Shown: in pieces, positions 1 to 9,146 of the stretch | How positions within the stretch are numbered: position 1 is the stretch's first letter | How the letters are laid out: each line of letters starts with the position of its first letter | Assembly: GCF_000005505.3 (NCBI RefSeq) | Contig: NC_016133.3 | Span: 7,316,001-7,380,000 of the forward strand | Length of the DNA: 64,000 bases | Reading direction: 5' to 3' | DNA from: Brachypodium distachyon | Taxonomy: Eukaryota > Streptophyta > Magnoliopsida > Poales > Poaceae | Notes under the pieces: generated by a model | Seen by the model: only the letters and a program-made list of their open reading frames with translations | What the model was told of the DNA's origin: nothing | The model's database searches: none | Translations under genes and position numbers: made by a program

Positions 1-807
1 GGACTTATCTTTCGGTTTGTAGGTACCGTTCCTTTTCTCCTTGTTCTGCAGTTTATAACAATCTTCAATGACTTGATTATTTTTCTTACAATACCTGCAG
101 AACTTATCTTTTCCACGGGACTTTGAACGAGCTTTTCCGTCCCAGCTCTTATCTCGGTTGCCGTAGTTGTTATTCCTCTGCTCGGTCCTGCCACGAACCT
201 GCAGAGCTTCTGCCTTTGACGACGACCCATCGGTCTGCACCATAGACTTCATCTTTTCTTTCTGTCTAAGTGCTTGTAAAACCTCATTAAGGGTTAGAGA
301 GTCATGGCTATAAAGAATTGAATCGCGGAAATTTGTATAGGAACTAGGCAACGAGCATAAGAGTAAGATAGCTAAATTCTCATCATCATACTTAACCTCC
401 AAAGCTTGCAAGTTAGAAACTATCTCTCAAAAAACAGTTATATGAGATATTACCGATCCACCTTCTTGCAGCTTATGGGTGAACAACTTCATCTTTACAT
501 GCATCTTACTGGTTAGATCTTTAGACATGCAGATCGATTCCAGTTTCAGCCACAGGGCTGCTGCGGATTTCTCCTCCAACACTTCCTGCAAAATATTATT
601 GGACAGATGAAGTTGAATCAAAGACAAAGCCTTACGATCTTTGCGTTTCTCTTCAGCAGTCCACTCCTTTTCATCCTTCTTGCCGAAGGAATCAAGCGCT
701 TCATCCAGATCTGAAGTTTGGGCAAGAATCGCCCGCATCTTAACTTGCCACAACGAGAATCGTGTGGTGTAGTCCAGCTGCGGCAAATCGAACTTCAAGG
801 TAGACAT
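1..807 (-). pseudogene. Ty1/copia gag, broken and cut by window edge
   Basis: This is the nucleocapsid (Gag) part of a Ty1/copia retrotransposon read leftwards off the window edge. Its ATG is at 807-805, shortly after the primer-binding site, and the protein begins MSTLKFDLPQLDY. A typical UBN2-type copia Gag core follows (WQVKMRAILAQ, then LWLKLESICMSKDLTSK). The frame meets a TGA near 427-429, where related proteins read through with a basic residue. The same frame then continues with SLPSSYTNFRDSILYSHDSLTLNEVL and reaches a zinc knuckle near 60-105. The knuckle reads CRYCKKNNQVIEDC, so the expected His of CX2CX4HX4C is Gln. With one nonsense codon and a lost zinc ligand the copy is probably dead. 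Protease, integrase and RT would lie outside the window. Confidence 0.85.
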
Positions 808-833
808 GTCGCAAATTTTAGGCGGAACCTGGG

Positions 834-845
834 GCTCTGATACCA
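834..845 (-). other. Primer-binding site for initiator tRNA-Met
   Basis: On the minus strand this reads TGGTATCAGAGC, the standard plant LTR-retrotransposon primer-binding site complementary to the 3' end of tRNA-iMet. It lies two bases inside the LTR end at 848 and fixes the orientation of the element. Confidence 0.9.
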
Positions 846-847
846 CT

Positions 848-1254
848 TGTTATGAACGCGACAAGCAAGAACGAAGAACGAAGAAGAAATCACAGCACAA
901 GGACACACGGATTTAACATGGAAAACCCTCTCAAACAACGAGAGGGAAAAACCACGGGCGCCAGCCAGCGAAATTTCACTATATGAGAGTGTTTACAACG
1001 CCAGGAAGATTTCACGAACTCAACTCCTCCCAAAAACGGCGGCATACAAGGGGTATATATAGCAGGAGCATTAGGGCAAGTCAGATCCATAATGGGCACA
1101 CCGGAAGTTCCGGTTGGAGGCCGGAAGTTCCTCATATTCTTGAATATCCGGAAGTTCCGCAACAAGTTCCGCAATTTCCCGAAAAGTAACAGAGAGCGGC
1201 CGGAGGTTCGGCCGGAAGTTTCGGCGCCACTGGGATTTGCTTCACAAGTCAACA
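848..1254 (-). repeat. 5' LTR of the minus-strand copia element
   Basis: A 407-bp segment bounded by TGTTAT at 848 and CAACA at 1254, next to the primer-binding site and gag, as expected for the 5' LTR of a leftward element. Its middle carries several CCGGAAGTTCC-like repeats (about 1100-1220). Similar repeats occur in the other copia LTR at 3010-3170. The partner LTR and the second target duplication lie outside the window. Confidence 0.75.
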
Positions 1255-1270
1255 GTTAATATATTTTTGC

Positions 1271-1351
1271 TACTTCGTACCAAAACAAGTGATGTGGATT
1301 TGTATAAATTCTTATACAAATCCACGTCACTTAATCGGAACGGACGGAGTA
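1271..1351. mobile_element. Stowaway-like MITE (81 bp)
   Basis: A TA-flanked palindrome. The right end reads GGACGGAGTA, the left end is a decayed version, and a nearly perfect internal stem joins TGATGTGGATTTGTATA to TATACAAATCCACGTCA. This is the size and form of a Stowaway MITE. Confidence 0.7.
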
Positions 1352-1569
1352 CAAAATTGGCCAACCTTGTTGCACATGCCGGAGTAAAGGGTTTATGCAT
1401 GTACGGGAAGAATTCCTTAATTGTGAGAATAATTTGTTTTCCAAGTATCACATTGATTCGGAGATTATGGAGACGTACGGGAAGGATCCGTGGCTGCGTG
1501 AAACTTACGCATTTTAATATGCTTTATTTTTGTATATAATAAAGCCTGGGGAGGTTGAAGCATCTGTTT

Positions 1570-1814
1570 GTATTTGATCTCTCAACGAATCGACCCAGTG
1601 GTTCAATTCCAAAAGAGATTCTAAAGCTTCATATGCTTTCCTTTTATTTAGACTTGTCATGAAATTCGTTGTCTGGGCCACTGACTTAAGTTGGTCGCTT
1701 GGCAGATTTAATGAGCTGATTATATCAGGAAACCAATTGTCTGGTAATATATTGGAGCATCTATTGCTGCATCAGAACTCGTTTGTAGGAAGCATAGCTC
1801 AATATCTGAAGAAG
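1570..1814 (+). pseudogene. LRR receptor-like gene, upstream fragment
   Basis: Translation gives consecutive plant extracellular LRR units: LDLSTN-RPSGSIPKEIL, LDLS-NSLSGPL and, after a frameshift, SGNQLSGNI and HQNSFVGSIAQYL. This is the consensus of Xa21/LRR-XII receptor kinases. Two in-frame stops and at least one frameshift make it a pseudogene. It stops at the poly-T end of the LINE at 1815. The LRR sequence resumes about 4 kb later at 5860, with only about ten residues missing, so both pieces look like one gene opened by insertion. No signal peptide or N-terminal cap is visible upstream. Confidence 0.75.
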
Positions 1815-2727
1815 TTTTTTATTCCAGAATGCAACCAAGCGGTTACATCATCGATTAAAGAAGAAGAGGCCAGAAGGCCGGTACAACGCCGTCATGCAGC
1901 TACAACGTCACAAGTGGCTCACGAAACCTGGAAAACTCTATGTCACTACAGGCAACCCGCTCACCCTAAGGGCCGACAAGGAAAAGTTTCCCTTAAACAG
2001 ACTAGGTTGCTCCCAACGAACCGCCTCCTGAAGAATATGGCTGAGGATTTGCCAGCAGGAGGGTGATGCGCCATTGAAGACCATATCATTCCGGTGTCTA
2101 TAGATAGACCAAAAGGCCAAGGTGACCACAGTCCTGAAATCCTTCTGGGTATCGTGGGGAACCGAAATGGAGGCCCACCACTCATGGATGTTCGAGTCGC
2201 CCATGGGCATCCAATAAAGGCGCCCTCACATCATCAGAATGGGCCCCCAAACCTGCCTCGCCACCACAGCCCAACAACATGTGTGAGATTGTCTCCGGCT
2301 CTTGGTCACAAAGCGGGCACCAAGCAGGATGCAGCAAACCCCGCCGCTGCACTCAGTTGGCCGTCCAGCAGCGGTTTCGAGCTGCGAGCCAAGCGAAGAA
2401 CGACACCACATAGGAGCCCTGGAGTGCCAAACCGGCACGGCAAGCGGATCGGTCATCTTCCCAGCGAAGAGGTTGGAGTAAGCCGATTTCGCTGAGTAAG
2501 ATCCATGACTGGTCCAGTTACAAAGGAAGGTATCGCGCCCACCGGAAGACGGAATCGCAGGAGCCGCTCCCACAGAATCAGAAACTCACCAATGGCCTCC
2601 GCGTCCAAGTCCGTCCCCACATCCGAGATCCAGGCACCCAACACACCATCCCGAACCGTACGGGTGCGTAAGATGCGTGTGAAAGGGCATTTCTCTTCCA
2701 AGTGGTTTTGGTGGTGAAGACAACATG
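1815..2727 (-). mobile_element. LINE 3' part (zf-RVT region, 3' UTR, poly-A)
   Basis: This is the 3' part of an L1-type plant LINE on the minus strand. It encodes the C-terminal zf-RVT region: W-SHGSYSAKSAYSNLFAG, then a broken Cys-rich stretch and a WWASISVPHDTQKDFRTVVTL-like tail. The end carries an AATAAAAAAC-like tail, seen as a T-run at 1815-1820. The frame is interrupted several times. Its 5' continuation lies at 3965-5310, beyond an inserted LTR. Confidence 0.75.
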
Positions 2728-3964
2728 TTGTGTATCTAATCGTGTGTCAAGTATTTCAGATTTTATAAAGAAATTGGCACAAGACGATGGTGTGGACCCT
2801 CAAGATGCTAAGAAGCGTAGCGGTGTTAGCGGTTTTTTCGATTTGATTTGAGTCGTAGTACATCTGTACTATTAAGAGGGAATCCACAAAGGAAGGTAAT
2901 GGGTGAATCAATTTCACGTACACAACTACACAAATTGCACCCACTAAAAATCCTACCCCAAAAATTGAGAGAGAAGGAACAAAATTAAACTTGTTGTGAT
3001 CTGTCTGCAGTCCAGGTGGCAGAAGTTCCGGTCGGAACTTCCGCCCCAACCTCCGGTTGCTCTCGGTAAGAATCGGAGGAAAATGCAGAACTGCCGGGTC
3101 TTTTGCGGAACTTCCAGGAATACGCGGAAGTTCTGGCTCCTGACCGGAAGTTCCGGCCTGTCACTCCGCAGTGCATAACGGTTCGATTTTGGGGACCCCA
3201 TATAAATACCCCTTCATCCCCAACGGGTCTTTTGCCCGAGCTTTAGCCAAGAACAACCTCTCTCTCTCTCTCCTCAAGAACACAAGGACTTTATTTCCCT
3301 CGATCTCCCTCCATAGTTGATCCCCCAAGCCAATACTTTGAGATTTGGAGGAGAAGATTGAGATCTAGGGTTTCACCAAGCCAAAATGTTGATTCCTCTT
3401 GTTTGCTTTGTGGATTTCGTTTCTCTTGGGTCGTTGGGAACCCTAAATGAAAGTGGTTGCTTTGAGCTCTCCCTTGGTGTTGAGAGCTCGGAGATTGGAT
3501 TGGGAGCCTCCAATTAAGTTGTGGAGTTAGCCTCGGTCAAGTTTGTAAGGGTTTGGACTTCGCCCCCAAGGAAGCCACTAGTGTAACTCACCTCACCTTT
3601 GTGGTGTTGTGAGAGCTCATCCCACCTTTGTGGTGTGGTGAGTTGGAGATTAGAGTGAGCCGTTGTGGCGCCTCTACCTTTGTGGTAGAGTACTCCTCCA
3701 AACGGAGACATAAACCGACCCCAATAGGTGGAACTCCGGTGAAATCTTCATCTCCGCGCGTGGTATCATTTTCACCCTTTACAGTCTTGCTATCTATTAT
3801 TGCTTCGGCTATTGCACTTTATACTAGGGTTGCATTCACTTTAGAGAACCTAGTGAGCCTTAGGTTTAAATGATTTGTATCTTTCAAGAAAATAAAAGAA
3901 AAAGATAAAATTTGTTAGTCGCCTATTCACCCCCCCCCCTCTAGCCGACCATACCAATCTTTCA
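2728..3964 (+). mobile_element. Solo LTR of a copia-type element inside the LINE
   Basis: About 1.24 kb of non-coding DNA interrupts the LINE reading. It has a promoter-like TATAAATA at 3201-3208, CT repeats downstream, and the ending ...CGCCTATTCACCCCCC...CTTTCA. That ending is the usual terminus of long-LTR grass copia elements just before their primer-binding site. The flanking five bases are ACATG on the left and GCATG on the right, so the target duplication is nearly preserved. The left boundary is uncertain by a few bases (a TG start at 2726 is also possible). No internal coding region or second LTR is present, hence solo LTR. Confidence 0.6.
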
Positions 3965-5310
3965 GCATGGGCGAACTGCCTCCGCCAACGAAGGGAAGCG
4001 ATCCCGAATCCTACCACCATCCAGCCACCTGTCGGTCCAGAAAAGAGTACTCCGACCATCACCAAGCTGAGAGGAAGTGATAGCCTCGAAAATGGCATCA
4101 ACCATCTACGAAGACCGAAAGGTGAGCTCCTGCCACGGCTTGGTCTCGTCAACTCTCTCAAGCCACCTCCAACAACGCACCCACAAAGCTGCATTCAGGA
4201 GAGAGAGAGGTTGGGGGTGCCAAGTCAGCCAAGCTACTTGGGCATGCAAACCAGGACCATGCAACCACACAACTGCCACCATGTACATCCTTCCTCCCCT
4301 TCCAAAGGAAGCCTCGACAAAACTTCTCCACGCCTTTGATGGTCTTCACAGGCAAGTCAAGCACCATCATCGAGTGGACCGGCGTCGAGGTGAGCGTGGA
4401 TTGACGAGAATGAGCCGGCCACCCTTAGACAAAAGAGGCGCCTTCCACGAAGCCAGGCGCGTCTCCACCTTGTCCACCAGCGGTGCCAGCTGGGCCACAG
4501 ACTGCATGCAAACCCTCAGAGGGAGGCCAAGGTAAGTGCACGGGAAGTCTAGAACCCCCACAATTCAACTGAGAGCTCACAAGCTCGTGCTGCTCCTCGG
4601 TGCACCTGGTCAGGTGAGCCGAGCACTTTACGAAGTTCGTGCACAGACCCGAGGCCACCCCAAAGTCGCTGACAATGGCCGAGCACGCGCGTAGATCGTG
4701 CAACGTGGGTCGCAGGAAGGTGACCACATCGTCCGCAAAGAGGGACGTCCAGTGTCGAAGACCACCCGCGAAGCGAGAAATGATCCCCTCCTCCTCCGCC
4801 TTCACCAGAAGGCAGTGCAGCACATCCATGACGAGGATGAAAAGCATGGAAGACAACGGGTCACCCTGCTGCAAACCCCTCCTGTTGACGATCTTATCGC
4901 CAGGGAACCCATTAAGGAGAACCCGTGTCGTGGGCGATGACAGGAGGCCACAGATCCACACCCTGAAGCAGGGTCCGAATCCACGGAGCTCCGGGACCTC
5001 GAGCAGGAAGGCCCAATCCACCGTGTTGAAGGCATTCGTGATATCAAGCTTGAGAAGGACTGTGTCGATCCTCAAAGCATGAAGCCTCCTTACCATCCCC
5101 TGGACAAGCATGAAGTTGTCATGCAGGCACCGACCCTTGATGCACGCTCTTTGGTGGGCTCCAACCAACAAAGGCAGGTGAGGCGTGACCCGGTTGGCCA
5201 GAGTCTTAGCAAACAACTTTGCCACGCTATGGATGAGGCTGACCGGGCGAAAGTCGTGGACCTCAACGGCGTCCTGCTTTGTCTGGTGGTATTCCTGGGG
5301 CTCTTGGAAG
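3965..5310 (-). mobile_element. LINE reverse transcriptase part, 5'-truncated
   Basis: A non-LTR reverse transcriptase runs on the minus strand from about 5310. Visible blocks are FRPVSLIHSVAKLFAKTLANR, LKLDITNAFNTVDW (first catalytic Asp), GLQQGDPLSSMLFILVMD and FADDVVTF (canonical F/YADD box). After a frameshift come the thumb/connection segments LGLPLRV and VEKFCRGFLWKG. The endonuclease domain is missing, so the element was truncated at its 5' end, as is usual for LINEs. Continuous coding is lost near 4430. It connects across the solo LTR to 1815-2727. Confidence 0.8.
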
Positions 5311-5550
5311 TATTGATGCCCTTTTATCAATTGTATCTAGTACATAACAACTTGTTTTTTAAGATCAAACAGGCTTCCGCACCGCTCCATTCAACCAAAG
5401 AAGCACATTATGCGTATAGTGCATCTCGTAAACATGAATACAAGTTTTCAGCAAACAGAAAATAGACAAACAACGGACGAGAGAAAACAAACTCCGGATC
5501 TTTAGTTTCATATAACTAAAAGACCAACTAGGACAACCGAAGCACCTCTG

Positions 5551-5693
5551 TCAGAAAAGGTAGCGTCGAGCACATGCTTCCGGCATCCCCGCCATGGCCG
5601 TCTCTCGTCTTCTCTTCTTCTTCAAAGGCAGGTTAATAGGGGAAGCTCTGATTCTTTCTTGGCGATCAGCGTCAGTTGATGCTCCATCATACA
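5551..5693 (-). other. Possible C-terminal coding fragment, unknown
   Basis: Between the LINE and the second LRR fragment, a minus-strand frame ends at a TGA (5553-5551). It reads ADRQERIRASPINLPLKKK, then a basic run and a short tail. The basic, gene-like composition suggests the last exon of a captured or decayed gene, but I do not recognise it and a stop lies just upstream. The rest of 5311-5740 shows no other structure. Confidence 0.2.
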
Positions 5694-5740
5694 CTTATGT
5701 TCTGCTGGACAGAGAAGTAACCAACGTTCCAGCAAAACCC

Positions 5741-5890
5741 ATCAACATCTACCGGAAAATATGTAGACTAGACCACATAATGCGGAGAAAGCGAATGCCA
5801 TTACACAATTTCCAAACATTCCACATCCACCGGAAAATCTGTAACTAGACCACATAATGCAGTTATCATGTTCATTACACAACAACTTGT
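5741..5890. repeat. Diverged tandem duplication (~74-78 bp unit)
   Basis: The segment around ACCGGAAAATATGTAGACTA at 5751 recurs as ACCGGAAAATCTGTAACTAG at 5829. Each is followed by GACCACATAATGC and then CATTACACAA. The second copy runs directly into the LRR fragment. Confidence 0.7.
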
Positions 5891-6236
5891 CAGGTCCGAT
5901 GCCAGCATTTCTACAGAATTTGACAAAACTATCAAAATTGGACCAGTCGTTCAATGAGTTGCAAGGCGAAGTGCCAAAAGGGCATGCTTTTGGAAATCTT
6001 AGTCACATGTCAATCGATGTAAATAGTGAGCTGGCTTTGTGGTCGAATACCTCAACTTGATTTAGCGTTACATCACTACTATGGGAAAGAACAAAATGAA
6101 GTTGGCAATACTCACTGTCATAGTTGTTACAACAATTGGTGTGTTCTTACTTTTAATTTGTAGCTTCTCTTATGCTTTTGATCCATCAGAAGCTCGGTCA
6201 AAGACGGAGGAGCCCATTCGTAACTACATAAATTGA
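5860..6236 (+). pseudogene. LRR receptor-like gene, downstream fragment with TM segment
   Basis: Translation resumes the LRR gene: NNLSGPMPAFLQNLTKLSKLD, then SFNELQGEVPKGHAFGNLSH and the SELALW capping region. After a frameshift an ATG frame at 6081-6236 encodes KLAILTVIVVTTIGVFLLLI, a clear transmembrane helix, and a short basic juxtamembrane stretch ending in TGA. In LRR-XII receptors a kinase domain should follow, but none is found here. The gene therefore lost its kinase as well as being interrupted. Confidence 0.75.
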
Positions 6237-6409
6237 GGAATATCGTGGAATGGTTTCTTTGTAAAAAAGAAGCTATGTAATGGTTTATAACTGCACATTG
6301 CATATGATGGTACTGTGATGGCCCATGTGTATCAAGACTTCTTTAATTTAATCCACGTAAAGACTTAACTTCAATTAAATCGGACCTAAATGCATGTTTT
6401 TGTAAATAA

Positions 6410-6488
6410 TACTCCCTCCGATTCATAATAAGTGTCGTTGATTTAGTACAACTTTAGTATAAAGTTGTACTATGGATCGGAGGAAGTA
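6410..6488. mobile_element. Stowaway MITE (Thalos-like, 79 bp)
   Basis: TA-flanked element with CTCCCTCCGATTCATAATAAG at the left and ATGGATCGGAGGAAG at the right, and the inner stem TAGTACAACTTT/AAAGTTGTACTA. The inverted symmetry continues about 17 bp outside the TA (GTAAATAATA/TATTATTTAC), suggesting insertion into the loop of an older palindrome. Confidence 0.85.
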
Positions 6489-6959
6489 TTATTTACCGCA
6501 AAACACACGCACTAAAAGAATTAACTTCAATTAAATCTGATAGCAATAATGAGTCAAGTGGCTCTAGACACAACAGTACATGTAACAACAACAATGATGC
6601 GTATACGTCGCTCCTTGTGTTCTGTCCATACAATTGTACAAATCATAACCTAATTTATTTATTAAACATTCTACAACCCAACATAGGTATATAATATTTT
6701 AGCATCCTAATGAGAATGTGCATGTGGTTGTAGATCTCAGAAGTATTGATGCTAGGCCCCTTTGATGATCATTGATCTTGAGGAACCAAGCCGCCACGTT
6801 CTTGGATCCTTGTTCACACACACGGTATTTCGAATCATAGTCAAGCAATGGAATGTCAGTCAATCTAAAATCTTCCACTTGAATCTTTAGCGTCATTTGG
6901 AGCTAAATTTTCAATTTCCGCAAAATATGCAAATGCCCATGTAAATGTTAGAGGTTTTC
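6489..6959. other. AT-rich intergenic DNA, nothing recognised
   Basis: No gene, RNA or complete transposon seen. The short motif AACTTCAATTAAATC occurs on both sides of the neighbouring MITE (about 6368 and 6523). Confidence 0.5.
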
Positions 6960-7380
6960 AAATCAAGACAGTAGTTGGTTGTTCTTGCCCATGTTCGGAT
7001 AAATCGATTTTGTAGTTAAATACTCTTGGTATCTCAGACAACAATGAAATATTCCATCTTCACTAATCAAATTATTGACATTGTCTTTAATGGAGAAAAA
7101 AAATTGTAAGCTTGCAGAAGAAAGTTGGGGGGGGGGGGGGGGGGGCAATGACCCCCATAGCTGGAAAGTTGAGCGGGGCAATGGCCCCATAGCCGGATAT
7201 TAGTACGCCATTAAGTTTATATGTATTAGAAATGTGGTAACTAACTAAACTAACAACACAGATTATATGAGTGCACTAAGAGTTTGCATGATTCACTAAG
7301 AAACGACACTATATATACCAACTCTAATGAACATATTGCATGCGATGGCTTTCAGCCCTGAAGTTGATCCCTGCAGATAC
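6960..7380. repeat. Dispersed duplicate segment, copy 1
   Basis: This stretch is clearly related to 8820-9141 plus 10849-10960. Shared words include TTCCATCTTCACTA, CTTGCAGAAGAAAGTTG, CCCCCATAGCTGGAAAGTTGAG and CTATATATACTAACTCTAATGAACA. It contains a run of 19 G at 7127-7145 that the other copy lacks. It is non-coding; the origin may be an uncharacterised transposon. Confidence 0.75.
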
Positions 7381-8281
7381 ACTTACGAACAAATGTGCCT
7401 CATATGGAGTGGAGTAAATTGAACCAGTAAGCATGTACAGATCTAGTGGCCCGTGGTACCATCTAAGATACATTTACAACTCTAGTGTATTGGGGTACCA
7501 TCTCAGAGGAATGTGGTAAGTTGCGGACTAAGATTCGGTACAACAACCTTCTCAACCACCACCGAACTTATAATTAGGCTCTAAAGGAGATCTCACACAC
7601 ATAGGGTATATTGGCCCTTCGTCGAAGTGGTCATGGTATAACAAATTGGCATGACCTCTAGATTGGATCCTCCCATGTTACATTAGCAAATTTAAAGTCT
7701 TAGAAACTTGACCATTATGGTCGTACTCTTATAAAAAAGCACATAGGGCGGAATACCAAAGGAAGTCTTACAACGGAAATTTATTCAACAACACGGTGGA
7801 CATGTCAGTATGCCATTACCCAACAAGCAACTGACCAAACGCCCTAGTTCTCGTACTCTTCCATGTAGTAGTCTAATTTGTAGGAGGTTCTTCTTCCCAT
7901 TCTGGCCACATAACAAGACCAAGTAAGCACTTTGAATGTAATCGCAAGCATTCAAGGGGTGATAACAAATTATGTATGCAAGACTTAGTACAAAGGAATG
8001 GCCCTAAGCTAGATTCAACATTTTCATAAAGCCAAGTTAATTTCACAATATGTAAGTAAAATTACCTTGGCTTTATGCAAGTGATAAGGCTTGGTCCTTA
8101 ATTGATTTGGGAAATTTCCACCAATAGGGTTTCCACCATCTCCTCTTATCTCGCCCAAATCTTTTGTTCAAAACCTCAAATTTTGCATTTGACAAATGGT
8201 TCACAAACATTTAAGAAATCATCCTTGGGCAATGAATGGTTCCCAAGGTTTTGTAAAATTCCCAAGTTACGAGTAATGTGG
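7381..8281. other. Intergenic DNA without recognisable features
   Basis: About 900 bp of moderately AT-rich sequence. All open frames are short and show no family motif. I see no gene or repeat that I can name. Confidence 0.5.
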
Positions 8282-8377
8282 TACTCCCTCTGATCCATAA
8301 AAAGTGTCTTGGACTTAGTACAAAGTTGTATAACTTTATACTAAGTCCAAGACACTTATTATGGATCAGAGCGAGTA
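8282..8377. mobile_element. Stowaway MITE (Thalos-like, 96 bp)
   Basis: TA-flanked palindrome: CTCCCTCTGATCCATAAAAAG ... ATGGATCAGAGCGAG with the inner stem TCTTGGACTTAGTA/TACTAAGTCCAAGA. Confidence 0.9.
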
Positions 8378-8423
8378 GCAATCTTCCATTCATGCATTTT
8401 TTTTATGTGGGGCTAAGCATACT

Positions 8424-8461
8424 TACTCCCTCCGATCCATTATTATGGATCGGAGGGAGTA
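8424..8461. mobile_element. 38-bp Stowaway remnant: two TIRs and nothing between
   Basis: The arms TACTCCCTCCGATCCAT and ATGGATCGGAGGGAGTA are perfectly complementary over 17 bases and separated by four bases. This is the terminal part of a Thalos-like Stowaway whose body has gone, only 50 bp from a full-length relative. Confidence 0.85.
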
Positions 8462-8655
8462 CCTAAACGAACATATAACACTTTACTTAACATACACATG
8501 CAAGTTTAATAAAGCAAAGTAGTGTAATGCACATTTGGGGTTCAATATGATCAAGAGGATGCTTGCCCGTGGGGTATTGGTATTGTCCTTGTCCTTGGTT
8601 GTCGGCGTAGCCCTCGGGTTCGCATTTGTCTAATCGTCGAAACGAATAAACAACA

Positions 8656-8769
8656 TACTTCCTCAGTCCCATATTAAGTGACTCAAATTTGCCCAGATAT
8701 GGATGTATCTAAATTTAAAAAAAGTGTCTAGATACATTTAATATTTTTTCACTTAATATCAGATGAGTA
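8656..8769. mobile_element. Stowaway-like MITE, decayed right end
   Basis: Begins TACTTCCTCAGTCCCATATT, has an inner ATGTATCTA/TAGATACAT stem and ends CACTTAATATCAGATGAGTA. The right TIR is degenerate. Confidence 0.6.
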
Positions 8770-8819
8770 TAATAAATACTGCGAGTTGTAAAACTAAAAA
8801 AAAATCCAAAAGGTGATGT

Positions 8820-9141
8820 TGGATAGATCTTGGAAAAATCGGTTTTGTAGTTGTAATCCGATTGGTACCTCGGGCAACACTAGAAAGTTCCATCTTCACT
8901 AGATCAAATTATTGCCAGAGTCAATAATTCAGAAAAATTGGTTTGTAAACTTGCAGAAGAAAGTTGAGGTGCAGAGGGTGCAATGTCCCCCCATAGCTGG
9001 AAAGTTGAGTGGGAGGGGGGCAATAGCCCCCAATAGCTGGACATGTTTGTACTGTTATATCAATCACCATAACTAGATGATTGTTATATCAATCACCATA
9101 ATTGATGGAATGACATGTATATAAGCTACCTTGCAGAGGCA
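8820..9141. repeat. Dispersed duplicate segment, copy 2 (left part)
   Basis: Diverged copy of 6960-7190 (shared TTCCATCTTCACTAGATCAA-type and CATAGCTGGAAAGTTGAG words). It is interrupted by the solo LTR at 9147 and resumes at 10849. Confidence 0.7.
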
Positions 9142-9146
9142 TTATT

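Noticed and set aside
1802..5330. Target-site duplication of the LINE
   Set aside because: I compared the flanks of the poly-T end and the truncated 5' end and found only GAAG in common, too little to claim.
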